From: Isoetes taiwanensis
Taxonomy: Eukaryota > Streptophyta > Lycopodiopsida > Isoetales > Isoetaceae
Reading direction: 5' to 3'
Assembly (NCBI GenBank): GCA_021234155.1
Contig: JAJEKV010000003.1
Span: 21,312,386 to 21,376,385 of the forward strand
Length of the DNA stretch: 64,000 bases
The position numbers and the translations under genes were made by a program. Of this stretch, positions 11,524 through 22,395 are shown one piece after another (position 1 is the stretch's first letter; every line of letters starts with the position of its first letter). Under the pieces are notes generated by a model, which was not told the origin of the DNA, searched no databases, and was given only the letters and a program-made list of their open reading frames with translations.

Positions 11524-12092
11524 GACTCAATTCTAACTTATATCTCTCTGGTATTTCAGGAATTATCTTTGTACTGGTGCGCAAGCTCAAATGGAAGAGG
11601 ATTGATGCAGCAACTAATCAGCAATGGATCAAAGTGTTCGGCCCTCCCAATCTTTATGGTCATGAAGAGCCTTGCCTATGTAACTGTTGCTGTGACCAGA
11701 ATCCAGATGCAAGAAGAGGAATGCTTTGTGAGGCAAAGGACAACAAGGGATGACTTAATATGGCAAAAGCAGAATCGTGCATGTGTGCTTTCTGTGTTCT
11801 ATCGGTCATGGTCAGAGGCAGAGGCAGGAAATCAAGGAACACTAATCTCAAGTCATACTTTTAGAAGACATCAAACCACTTATGGGTTACAGGGTTTTTG
11901 CATCATGTTCCAGACTTTGCTGAAAATTTTTCATATAAACTTTATATCCACACTTATTAGGGTTACACTTCCCTCCAAAAAGTTTTTTTTCGATACCTTA
12001 AAGAGGGTTAAACTTCCCTTCAAAAAGTATCTTTTGTTAATTTATACTTTATAATTAATATATAAACACGCCTTCAATCAAAAAAAAAGAAG
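7904..12092 (+). mobile_element. L1-type LINE, 5' truncated at the endonuclease
   Basis: A 4.19-kb insertion between identical 15-bp duplications, with an A-rich tail (about 12080-12090). ORF1 is missing and the element starts just inside the endonuclease domain. It interrupts a transposase coding exon. Confidence 0.95.
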
Positions 12093-12107
12093 GAATGAGC
12101 AGCCACC
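12093..12107 (+). repeat. LINE target-site duplication, right
   Basis: Identical to 7889-7903, directly after the A-rich tail. Removing one copy and the LINE restores the transposase frame. Confidence 0.95.
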
Positions 12108-15053
12108 TGAAGCAAATGCAGAAAATATTAAAAACCCAGCTAGTGCTAATGAGGAAAGAAGAATGGTAGTTTCCAGATTAACATGGAAGGATGAGAAAGT
12201 GATTTTGTATCATCAGTGCAATAGAAGAATTGTTGGTGAAGGTGTGCTTATACTATGGGATCCTATGCACTGCTATAATGGACAGGCTATTGGTGATGAC
12301 TTTGTGGGAGTCTCCATTTCCTCAATACAGCTTCATAACTTCAGTGTTGAGCTGAAGGACAGACACTGCTATGCTTGCAATAATATCAACAGTGGTTTAG
12401 AGTTGCCAGCCTTGTTGCTCTGGCCAGTGGACTCCATTGAGCTGATAGGAAAAGGGATGCTTCAAAGAATTGAGCGTGTTGGAGAAAATAATGTGGTGGT
12501 GGATGAAAATGACATTCCTTCCATACCTCCTTTGGATATATCCATACCAGAAAGAAGAGCCTACAATTTCTTGAAGAGGAAGAAGGAGAAGGAAAATGTG
12601 CGGACTGTGAAAGATACTAACAACTGCAGTGAAGAGACCATGCAAGCCGTCAGGGGGGGGATTGTGGCTGCCCCAACAACTGCTTTGGTAGATTCATAGT
12701 GAAAGAACTTGTGGAAGCCCGATCAATCTACAAGGAGAAAACTCATGATGTTAGAAAAACTTATATTTACAATATAATAGAGCATGCATTTGGGCCGTCG
12801 CCTGATGTCAAGAATAGGGGATTTCCTATTGGTGGCAAATAGATATGCAGCAGTGCAGTGACAACCATACTAGGTATTTCAGCCTCTACATGGTGGAGAT
12901 TAAGGCGGAACCAAAAGAGGGGGGCTCAAATAGGTTGGCATGGTAATCGGGGAAAGGCGAGGACAACCCCCAGGGTGCTTGCAGCTCAGAGTTTATTCGA
13001 GAAGTTTGTTAACTATCATGCTGAGAGTATGCCTCACAAAAGTGCGGTTGATGAAGAGGGATGCAGGAAAGTAGTTCAAATGTTGCCTGCATATTTCACA
13101 CAAAAAGTGATTTTATAAATGATCAACAATCTTCTAGAGGAAATGGGTGTGGACAAGATTTCACAATCAGCCTTCAGCAAGCTCTGGAGTAAGCATTTTT
13201 CAGATGTCAAAAGAATGCAATATAACAACTTCTCAAAGTGCAATATATGCGTGGATTTGTTAGATAAGCTCAAGAAGTCGAAGCTTGAGGTGGAAAGATT
13301 AGCGGTTCGGAAGGAAATGAGAATTCACACGATGGAGCAAATGTCATGTCGATCAACATACTGGATGTGGAGATGCTTGTCTACAATGGAACCAGAGAAT
13401 TTTCTATGCGTCATTCATGACAAGATGGATCAGCAAAAAAACTGTTTGCCCCAGTTTAGGGCCATACCAAAGTCTGTTGCAAGGTCTTTTCCATTGCAAA
13501 TATCACTAGCTGGATTCATAACTCATGGCCATGGAGCAGTGCATCACGGTCAATTTACATTAGAATTATGGGGTGATGGTCCAAACTTCCATGTTGGTAG
13601 CATTGCAAAAGCATTGCGCGATTTGGAACATGGTTTTAATGGAGATGTTCATTCTTGTAAGCCATTGCGGCATCTCTTCAAGGCATTGCCTGACACTGCT
13701 CCCATGAAACTAGAGGATTTGACCATAGGAAGGATGAATGGGCCAGCATCTTCAATTCATGTGAACCCAATACCGAGGCGCCGACTACCCAAGAAGCTAC
13801 TCTTGCAACTTGACAATTGTGCTGGCCAGAATAAAAATAGATACTTGTTTGCATATTTGTCGTATCTTACATGGGTTGGAGCATTTGAAATGGTCTATGT
13901 TGGTTATTTGATGCCTGACCACACTCACGAAGACATTGATGCAATGTTTGGGCATTATAGGATCAAATTGCAGAAAAGTGACGTCACCACCTATCCGAGG
14001 CTTTTGGAGCTATTTAAGCAGTGTTCTTCACCTCCTCCTATTAGTTCATTGATACAAGAAGTCCCCGAGTGGAAAGAGTTTATAGAGGGTTATGCTCGTG
14101 AAGACCATATTGGGCATAGTGCTCCATTGCAATTTAGGTTTTGGGTGAAGAATGGAAAGCCAATAATGCAATACAAGATGAGGGCTGGAGATCCTGTGTG
14201 GAAACCGGAAGATAAGGATATATTGATTTGGAAAGAAGATGTGGCAGGTGAACCAATGGTGCCGACGGGAGAGCCTAAAGCTATGAAACCATTAGGAGAA
14301 GTGAAGGACTGTGAACGGACTATGGAAGGGATAATGGATTATATAAAGTACTGGGAGAAATCCTTAGTAGATAAACACATAGCACCAGAGAGAAGAGCGT
14401 GCAATGAAGCACTTATAAATTATTGGAATGAAGTTCATATACTTTTAGGGAGTTTGGACACAAGTAGTAGCGTCCTTCGAGAGGGTTGGCTACCTCAAAG
14501 TCGATGGAGGCTCGACCATGGTCAATTCCAACCTGATCAGCAGCCGATCCACTTGATGACAGAGGAGTCTAAAGAGGAGGTAGAAGAGGATGAAGAGCAC
14601 TATGTTGGACCGAGAAAAGAGCGTCCCAAGTATTATGGACTTGCTCCATATGATCCTAAGATGGATTTGAAGGATGGCCAATATTTGATCGTCAGGCCAT
14701 CAGATGAAGATACTTATCCTATTTGGTTAGGGTATACCATCTCGAGTGTTTATAGGGAAGCTAATAACCCTAACAGAAACAAGGTGCATGTGGAGTGGTG
14801 GCGTCCAGTAAGTGGAAAAGGAGTCATTACTGAAAAAGAGCGCTACAAAGATTGTTTTAATAAGCAATGGAAGTATGATGCAAGTGATCCGGCCCAATGG
14901 GTGGAAATAAAATCCGTGTTGATGTCATGGAACCCCAGAAAGGGCAAGGTGGATCTGAGAAAGGGGTGCATGAAGATTCCAATCTCTGTGAAGGATAAAG
15001 TTCTGAAGTCACTAGAGAAGATAGCCAAACAAGCAAATAAAGTACGAGAGTGA

Positions 15054-15385
15054 GTATCTTATGATGTGAATCTTACTTTCATTGTAATCCTACTTTCAGT
15101 GCAATTTCATTGTCTTCGTGATTGTAATCTTACTTTCAGTATATGAGCATCTTACTCTACTTGAATGTGAAATACTGGCTTATGATTATCTACTTGAGTT
15201 ACATCTACTTGAATGTGGAATACTGGCTTGTGATAAGTGTTAACTTGTAATTTGAGATCTGTTAGAATTAAGGCTGATAATAAAAAGTATTTACATGCAA
15301 TTCCACATTGTTGAAATTGGGGTTGTCACTATTTGTAAATTTCAAAATGATGGAATAATTTCAAAATAATGGAATCGTGGTTCTA
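15054..15385 (+). other. 3' flank of the transposase gene
   Basis: AT-rich, no gene. Imperfect short duplications occur (two copies of an ACTTGAATGTGRAATACTGG block near 15160 and 15205). The last 33 bases repeat the sequence at 4898-4931. Confidence 0.45.
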
Positions 15386-17008
15386 TATTGATTACTATTA
15401 AATAATACTTACTATATCGATTACCATTGATTAATATATTTATTTAAAAGAAAGGGCAATTTGAGTTGTGCACTTGAATAAAATGGCATACAAAAATTTG
15501 CCATGCACAATTAAGGGCAAAGCAAAATCTGCCCTTAAAAATAAATATAGACCCTACCCTTATAAGTTGATCACTGATCTCCACACCCCCCTCACGCTCA
15601 CGCTCACGCTCACGCTCACGCTCACGCTCATCCTCATCCTCATCCTCTCCCCTCCACCACATCATGGTCCTCCTCCGCCACCGCCCAATCTGAGATAATC
15701 CAGAGGCATGAAATGCGTCTATGGATGAATGGCCATGGGGTCCAGTTAATCGCGATGATTTGTCTGCAATAACCCTTTCTCAACCATATACATGCGGCTT
15801 TTCATGCTCTTTATCAGCATGTTTTTTTTATCACATGGTAAAGATTGGACTGAGATGTGATTTTGCTATGCAAGCATCAGATTGAAGGTCAAGCGATGCA
15901 TAAAATCATCTTCACAATTGGAGATGGCTCTAATTGCGGCATCCAGAAGCTCGTCATCTACAAAATTGGCAAATACAAGGATAGAAGCCAAAAAAGTCGA
16001 CGTCAAACATGGCAGTTTTATAAATACGCAGGAAGAATTGATCTGGGTTAGATATGACTATTGTGCAATATTTTGTAAAGAATCCATTGTGCAGATTAAA
16101 TTTCACTGCTGGTTTGATTTGGATTGAGCAAATTGAAGAGCGATTGTGCCCCAGCGTTGTGTCAAAAAAACGTTGTTGGGTACATCCGAAAGCAAGCAGT
16201 TGGCTGGTTGAATGGCTCTGATCTTTATGCGCTTCTGCCCACTCTTTTATCAATTAATTTGGTCATGATTCCTTGTTTCTTCTGACAAATTTGATAGGTA
16301 TATATACACTCAATACTTTGTAGAGTGAACACGAAGATCATTCTTCCTGCATTTTTCTAAAATTGCCATGTTTCTTCTCCACGAATATAAAATTGAGATA
16401 AGATAAGATCAAATTTCCAAGAGAAGCTCACGAAGCTTATGGGACGAAGTACATGCAAAGGGCAACAGCTCAACCAAAACTCGGGGTTCGAGCCGCATGA
16501 TAAAAACATAAGAAAATAAGAACAATCATATTGTAAATAATTGGATAGTAGCCGTAAAAACCTAGAACATGCCTCCTTAAACCTCTCTCTTTGATTGACG
16601 CCAAAATGATGATGTTCATCAATACCACATGACCAAGGGTAGCAAACTGCACAATAGGTTGTGCATTCCCACAACAGGCTTGATATTGCCATTCTCCATA
16701 CTATAATTTAGTGCATCTTGTGAATGCATGACACTACAAGAATCTAGTTAAGGATCTACAAGCCTTACATTTTGTATCCCATTAGCTTTGCCTGTGTTTA
16801 CAGTCGGTTGGGCGGTGTTAGAATAAAGATTTTTTCCCTTGGACCCCGTAAGGGGTAGATAGAAATAATGGACAATTGGAGGGCATTCTAATGCCGGTTC
16901 ACGCAAATCAATAGCAAGGAAGCCCCTTACTCATAATGCAAGCTCCCTTTCAATCCCGGCCCTCCAAATGACACTGGGGTAGCATTAAATGGCATATCCG
17001 ACTTGGGC
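15386..17008 (+). repeat. 1.6-kb direct repeat, copy 1
   Basis: Matches 24198-25833 in the same orientation over nearly its whole length. It starts ATATTGATTACTATTAAAT and ends near TAGCATTAAATGGCATAT. No credible coding sequence. It contains a (CTCACG)n tract at about 15590-15640, longer here than in copy 2. The ends are not TG/CA and no paired terminal inverted repeat is evident, so the class is unknown. Confidence 0.8.
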
Positions 17009-17318
17009 TTAAGCTTCAATCACGTAACAAGTTTATGTTATTCAATCGTTAATTTATAAGTTTAGTAAAAAACTATCTCAAGGGAACATCAATGACGAAA
17101 TTCCAAGGGATTAATGATTGGTTCAAACAACAGAAACGATGAAAGGAAGAAAAAAACTATGTAAACTCTAAAGATATCAAAGTAAGTATTTACCAATGTG
17201 TGTGTAATTTGATATGGAAAGCAAATATAATATCTTCAGGCTAAGAACATCCATCTTAATTAAGCTTATTATGAGAGAAAGAAATTGAGTTAATATTCTA
17301 TATGCAATAAGAAATTAA
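17009..17318. other. No feature seen
   Basis: AT-rich sequence between two repeats. No open frame, RNA gene or repeat recognised. Confidence 0.4.
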
Positions 17319-17754
17319 AATTAAAATAGTTGAGGGGTTACATAATGCCTCCAACAAAACTTCAAAATTAGAATCACAATTGTATTATGGAATCCAAATG
17401 CAAACTAATAAACTTAATATCTATTCTCACCGTTTAACTCTACCAGATAAACAACGCAAATCCAAACGCTAAAAACATGATAACCTAACCCGCCCCCAAG
17501 CCTACATTACCGCTAGTTCAGTCTATTTTTGTTCATTTTGTTTTTGTGCAAGTTGAAAAAATCTTGTGTACAAGCATGGACCATGACTAGAGGGCCACAT
17601 TCCCATAAGATCTCATCACCCCTCACCACTATCTCTTCACCATCATCTACCAAGTGATCAACTTAGTAACATTGCCCACCCTTAAATAGGCCTCTTACCT
17701 TCCAAATAAGGGAGTTCTTTTAGGAGCCATTATTCATAAGTGTAACAAAAAAAA
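17319..17754 (-). repeat. 1.35-kb repeat, copy 2, distal part
   Basis: Reverse complement of about 5772-6288. The partner block is 19689-20412. Together they form one inverted copy interrupted in its A/T run by the element at 17755-19688. Confidence 0.85.
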
Positions 17755-17858
17755 CAAGGTGTTGCGCACGGAGGGCATGGCCGAGGGTGAAGTGGCGTAA
17801 TCATAGTTCAAAGTCATGTTTTGACAATCAATTCAAGGCATAAAAGCAAGGATAGGAA

Positions 17859-18009
17859 AAGGAAAATTGGACATTGCAGGAGTTGGCAGTATGAACCTTG
17901 AACTGCCACAAGGCGGGCTCTTTCTTAAGAATGTGCTGCATGTACCACACCTTGAAGCCAACTTCTTGTCCATTTCCAAGATGGATGATGCAGCAAGCGA
18001 AATTCATTG
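17859..18009 (+). pseudogene. Copia-type pol fragment (pre-integrase region)
   Basis: About 50 codons reading GKLDIAGVGSMNLELPQGG then LFLKNVLHVPHLEANFLSIS, the typical block just before integrase in Ty1/copia polyproteins, ending at TGA 18007-18009. No other copia domain is nearby, so it is an isolated piece inside the capture element. Confidence 0.75.
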
Positions 18010-18693
18010 ATCTGGTCTTAAAGAGCTGGCCGATTTTGTTATTACATTTACACACCTATTAAGCTTCACTCTGATATGCCTTGTAGTAGTTTAACTTTCG
18101 TTTTCTACTACTTATATCAGCCGATTTGCACTCTGATTCAGCCGACTTAGTAATTTCTTTCATTGGATTCACTGATGCTTACAATTTCTGGTTCACCCTT
18201 CCTCCCCTCTTTTCCTTGTTGAATGAATTTTTGGGTGGGAACAAAGCGCGAAGAACGGCTGTAATTGTGGACATTTTCTAATAACGGCCTAGTGATGAAT
18301 CAATTAGGCCAATGTAATTCCCACAGAATTTTGAAAATGTACATTCCCACACCCAAATTATTGGAAAATATCGTAACATTTCGCCATGGAGCCGGATTTT
18401 TCTCCGAATAAAAATTGGTATCTTCCTTATAGAAAAATACATAAAAATCTACTTATTGAAAAATACGTAAAAAACTACCGGTAACTTTTCTACCATGTGC
18501 TAAATCAACCGGAAATCTTCTTTACCTGGGACGTTGCTTTCACCTCTTGCCCCATTTCTTTAGTGGAAGAAGGAAGGTCAAAAATAAAAACTTGCAATAA
18601 CTTAAAAATGTAGAAGTTTATTTGCAGAAAAAAAAAAGAATAATTTATTTGCAAAACCCAAAGAAATCTCGTAAGAATGAGATGACTTCTGGT
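18010..18693. other. Noncoding part of capture element C
   Basis: AT-rich, no gene or RNA recognised between the copia fragment and the 3' end of the lactate dehydrogenase piece. Confidence 0.4.
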
Positions 18694-19542
18694 TCAAAAA
18701 TATACATTAAAGCTCTGCTGGGTTCTCCAAAGAGTCTTGGTAGAAGCCTGAAGAAGAACTCTTTCCTCATCAGAAAGCTGAGAATTGGCAATACTAACAA
18801 CGTCGGATCGACCAAGAAGGGCAAGCAAGCTAAGATAAACCTCTTCTTCAATACCATGAAATCCTTGGGCCAGAACAGAAACAGGATGAATCCTTCTCTG
18901 ATTCGTAAGAATACTCTTTGCCAAACTAGCAGCAGAGTACCCAATTGCCCACGAAGTATACCCTTTCAGCTTAATTATCTCATACGCCCCATTTACCACA
19001 GCCTTGTGAATGTCTTCCAGATGCCGCTGGCTATGGGGGACCCCAATTTTCCAAGCAAATTCCGCCACCGGAATGCCGGCTATGGTTAAACTAGACTATA
19101 GCGGCACAGAACTGTCCCCGTGTTCTCCCACAATATAAGTATGCACATTTTGGGCGTTCACATTTAGCCGATCTGCAATAAAAAACCGAAACCTTGATGA
19201 ATCCAAATTAGTTCCGCTTCCAATTACCCTGTTTGAAGGAAACCCAGAAACTTTCCACGAAATTTGGATCAGCAGATACACTGGATTGGAAATTATTTGC
19301 AAAATTGCATTTGGGCTATGGCGAACAAGCTCGGGTATGATAGATTCGTAGAGTGTAATATTCCGCTCTCCAAGAGAAAGCCTGGATTCGCCCGCTCTCT
19401 GCCGAGCTCCAGCAGTAACAATGCAAATGTCGGAATTCTTACTTCCGATGGCCTCCATGCATCCTAACTTAATGCCGATGGAATTCTTAGTGCCAATGGC
19501 CTCCATGCATCCGAACTTCCGGTTCGCCGGTTTGCATAGCAA
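18694..19542 (-). pseudogene. L-lactate dehydrogenase fragment (captured)
   Basis: Minus-strand frames 19542-19099 and 19068-18694 give most of plant L-lactate dehydrogenase: DICIVTAGARQRAGESRLSL, VIGSGTNLDSSRFRF, YIVGEHGDSSVPL (catalytic His in GEHGD), then IKLKGYTSWAIGYS, RRIHPVSVLAQGF, and a C-terminus ending NVYF. One TAG just after the GEHGDSSVPL block sits where the family has Trp. Changes such as NPVY for NPVD also suggest decay. The N-terminal NAD-binding part is missing and is replaced by a short tandem duplication of about 45 bp near 19440-19520. It is carried in the opposite direction to the element. Confidence 0.85.
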
Positions 19543-19598
19543 GCTGCCCCGTAACAGGAGCGACCGACAATTTACAGCTTACAACAGGTTTCGAGCAG

Positions 19599-19650
19599 TT
19601 TTTGGCATATTCATGGCATATGCTAGCATATGCCATGAATATGCCAAAAA
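19599..19650. repeat. 52-bp perfect palindrome
   Basis: 26-bp arms (19599-19624 and 19625-19650) with no loop, centred on GCATATGCT/AGCATATGC. It lies just inside the terminal hairpin of element C. Related but diverged palindromes occupy the same place in elements A (45273-45312) and B (47906-47945). Confidence 0.9.
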
Positions 19651-19663
19651 CCCACATAAGCAA

Positions 19664-19688
19664 GGGATTGCCCCCCTAGGGGTAACCC
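19664..19688. repeat. Terminal hairpin of element C
   Basis: GGG-ATTGCCCC and GGGGTAACCC arms around a short loop, ending directly at the A-tract. Equivalent hairpins: 45229-45253 and 47863-47886. Confidence 0.8.
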
Positions 19689-20285
19689 AAAAATCGTTCT
19701 GGTAAAGGTAGATAGATAAATAGTAAGCATTTTTATGTCATGCCACATTGGTAACGTCGATGAGGAGATATGACAGACCCCAGAGACTTGAACACAAGAT
19801 CTTTTATTTGCTAACCCAATGGACTAGCCACTAAACCAAACAAAGGTCCATAGATGGATGCTAGAAAATGAAGACAACAATTTAGAAAAACCTTAATATT
19901 TTGTTAAGGACTTTTTTTTTCCAATAAAAATTTCATATCTATTTGTTTCTATCTCTTATTTATTATCATCCAAGGTTGAATTTTGAAGACTATTGAAAGA
20001 CTAAATACTGGACCATAAAAAGTACTTGAGTATGTTGAAGATGGTCATCAAATTTTAGTGTCCCTCAACCCAATGGCCAACTAAAATTAATGAATGCAAT
20101 TTTAGGTTCCATCCAACAGCAGTCAAATATCCTATTGAATATAAGCAAGTTGTACTTCCATAGCTTGAACATATTGATGTTTATGTCAATGAATGGTTTA
20201 AACTTTGATGGTCCCATGGGAAATTTGGTCTTCGTGGATATTAAAAATCCATCTATCTATCTATCTATCTATCTATCTGTCTATA

Positions 20286-20323
<38 letters not shown>

Positions 20324-20412
20324 ATACCTTTGGGACTTCATATCATAGTTGAGTATGTTTCAAATAGGAGACTAATATACTTAAAAACTATTTCCCCTTT
20401 CCAAAACTAATA
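19689..20412 (-). repeat. 1.35-kb repeat, copy 2, proximal part
   Basis: Reverse complement of 4933-5766. It includes a reverse SINE copy (19690-19860) and a (TCTA)n tract at about 20250-20322. Confidence 0.85.
19690..19860 (-). mobile_element. tRNA-derived SINE, reverse copy
   Basis: Reverse complement of the SINE at 5588-5760, with both box-like motifs recognisable. Confidence 0.55.
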
Positions 20413-21093
20413 AGCTACTAGTAACATTGCCCAGCGTTGCCGGGCTTAATAACAATTTGCTATGTTCAAGGGCAAGGTTGTTGAACATAGGTGTACGACA
20501 ATGTGCGTTGTGTGTGGATAATGCAAACAAATTTAGCAGAATATTTGTCTGGCGCAACCTTCTTGGGTAGTTTTCTACTTTTAACTTGCAATTTCTAATT
20601 AGTAGATGTTCTATTAGGGCTTGTTTTAGCCCATGAATATAAAGAACTAACATAGGTTAGGGACAACTACATGATAGACTACTTTAATTCCCATTTAGTC
20701 TGAGAAGATATTAGATATTGCAAGTATTCCTTTCCAAATTTACCAAAACATAGAGGAAAAAGAGTAAAGTTATTTGTGCTTATGTAGAAATATCTCTCAT
20801 TTTAATATTAGAAATATATATAACTGAAACTGATAACAATGTATACCATATTGATCTTTGAGAGAGAATGTCCGATATATGCTTATATAAGAAGTTGTCA
20901 TATAGTCGGGTTAAAATATGTCATTAGTTGAACGTTAATGTTGTTTGTTTGGCATCTATTGTGACATTGTGTTTGAGTCTATCATCGTATAAAAATGTTG
21001 TCAATGATGGTTTTTTCTAGAAAAAACTTCCAAAAGAAGAGAAACTTTCACTCGCGATAAAAAATGTCTAAAAAGTTTCTTTTGTCAAATTCT
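20413..21093. other. AT-rich, no gene recognised
   Basis: It ends in a pyrimidine-rich acceptor (AAATTCTAG, to 21093) that precedes an open region. Otherwise nothing is recognised. Confidence 0.35.
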
Positions 21094-21722
21094 AGGTGCT
21101 GGCCAACATGCCACCATGGCCCCGTGACTTTGCAAGCTTGAGGCAACAAATTAGTTTAGAAGGGAGTTGTTTTATCAAGAAAGTTATAAAAAAACTATAC
21201 AATGTCGGGTTTACTGAGCCAAACATCACTACTGCCAATTCTAAACCAATAACAGTACTTCTTTTTACAAATGAATATTAAACATGGAATGATGATGATA
21301 ATGATGATGATCTAAAGCCGCTGGTATGCAGATCTGATAACTCTGTTATCGATAATAAAATTTCAACAGAGTTCAAAAGGATGAACAATAAATTTCAACA
21401 GAGTTCAAAAGAAGTTCAAGGCATGGTTTATGATGCCATAGCTGTTAAAAGAAGATAATGATCTACTGTTATTGCTCATGCGTGCCAAGTGTTTGCAGAA
21501 TTAGACAAAAACAATAGTTCTTTTGGACCATCTATTGTTGGAAAAACAAACCTACATGAAATCATGCACAGATGCAACCAATAATTCTTGACATTGAAGG
21601 ATTTAATGCTTTGGCAGAACCCAGCAGATCAGGCTGGGGAAATTCCGAGCCAATTACTGGTTTGCAATACAATGCTTTTGCAACTATGTAACTCATTTGG
21701 ACAAACTACTGATTTGAAATTA
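21094..21722 (+). pseudogene. Unknown exon-like coding remnant
   Basis: One plus-strand frame stays coding-like for about 210 codons (begins VLANMPPWPRDFASLRQQI, includes DDDNDDDLKPLVCRSDNS, ends SFGQTTDLKL). Only four stops interrupt it: TAA at 21279, a TAA-TGA pair near 21457, and TAA near 21581. A splice acceptor immediately precedes it. The family is not recognised; a transposon-encoded protein is possible. Confidence 0.45.
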
Positions 21723-22153
21723 TAATTCTAAAATGGAGCATCAACATTGAATATGTCTTACCCCATAGAGGTAATTAGTAGCCAAAACACACAAAAGTGC
21801 AAATCTGTGAGAAAAGGGTTTGGGCTTGATGCTTAGAGTGTATGTCCATTCCAAGCCAACATGCTATCATGCTCCAGAGCACAGACCTGATTTTAGAAGC
21901 TTTTAGGCTGGTACTAACATTTGCAGCTCCAAATGGTTTGGTGAGAAAGCAAAGCGACACCTTGTTTGTCTTCTTGTAAGGATCGGTCCTGGAATAGCAT
22001 AAGGGGCAGAAGTGCAAACTGGCAGGCTATTATGATAGACAAATATGATCCAAATGTAAAATACAGGAAAAATCAACCATGGTTCATCTGTGCATTGCTC
22101 TGTATTGACATTTTGTTTGATGTTCATCTGGCTTCTGGCATGGCATGGCATGG
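21723..22153. other. No feature seen
   Basis: Short frames on both strands show no motif or splice structure. Confidence 0.3.
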
Positions 22154-22376
22154 CAGATTTCTCTGTCATCCTACCCCGAATTTCATGGAAGTCCATGCCT
22201 TCATTTCAGGAAAGCCGAAGCTCCATAAAGCATACTACGAAAATCTTTGGCGATTTTTGGAAATCTGAAAACTTCTCCGGCAACGAAAGCCCACAAAACC
22301 TTAGGAAATTAACTTTAAAAAAAATCCAAAAAGTTTTCTTCTAGACCAGAAAATCCAAATTTAAACAATAGGATAA
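22154..22376 (+). repeat. 0.22-kb direct repeat, left copy
   Basis: Matches 23977-24197 with a few differences (ATTTCTCTGTCATCCT start, AAACAATAGGATA end). The two copies enclose 1.6 kb holding a host-gene fragment. The ends are not TG/CA. Confidence 0.85.
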
Positions 22377-22395
22377 ATGCTCACTTCATCTTTGG

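Larger units (their letters stand above)
7788..15053 (+). pseudogene. DUF7869-like transposase, split by a LINE
   Basis: The exon starts at 7788 after TTTTCAG, is interrupted at 7903 and resumes at 12108 in the same frame (EQPP then EANAENIKNP). Domains: an N-terminal part with a frameshift in the G run near 12655, a CGCPNNC zinc-type motif, ILGISASTWWR, then the main block 13119-15053. That block has IHDKMDQQKN, LQLDNCAGQNKN and DHTHEDIDAMFG, the acidic motifs of the DUF7869/RNase H-fold family, and a C-terminal chromo/Tudor-like stretch (PIWLGYT, VHVEWWRP). Stops: TAG at 12839 and TAA at 13116. The family is known as transposon-linked; catalysis by these acids is inferred. It is likely the mobility gene of the 0.7-15 kb element and is now dead. 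Confidence 0.75.
17755..19688 (+). mobile_element. Gene-capturing element, copy C
   Basis: The left end AAGGTGTTGCGCACGGAG is shared with the element at 47863-50404. The right end carries a hairpin (19664-19688, GGGATTGCCCC.. ..GGGGTAACCC), also found at 45229 and 47863. It was inserted into an A-tract of the surrounding repeat: the uninterrupted copy has 12 T at 5760-5771, here 8 A flank the left end and 5 A the right. So there is little or no target duplication. Cargo: a copia fragment and a lactate dehydrogenase piece. Hairpin end, no target duplication and gene capture resemble Helitrons, but the canonical CTRR end is absent. Confidence 0.7.

Noticed and set aside
1-15053. Integrated giant-virus segment (methylase, ParB-like, HAD genes)
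   Set aside because: Genes have ordinary plant-type introns and a transposase; no capsid, packaging or viral polymerase motif is seen.
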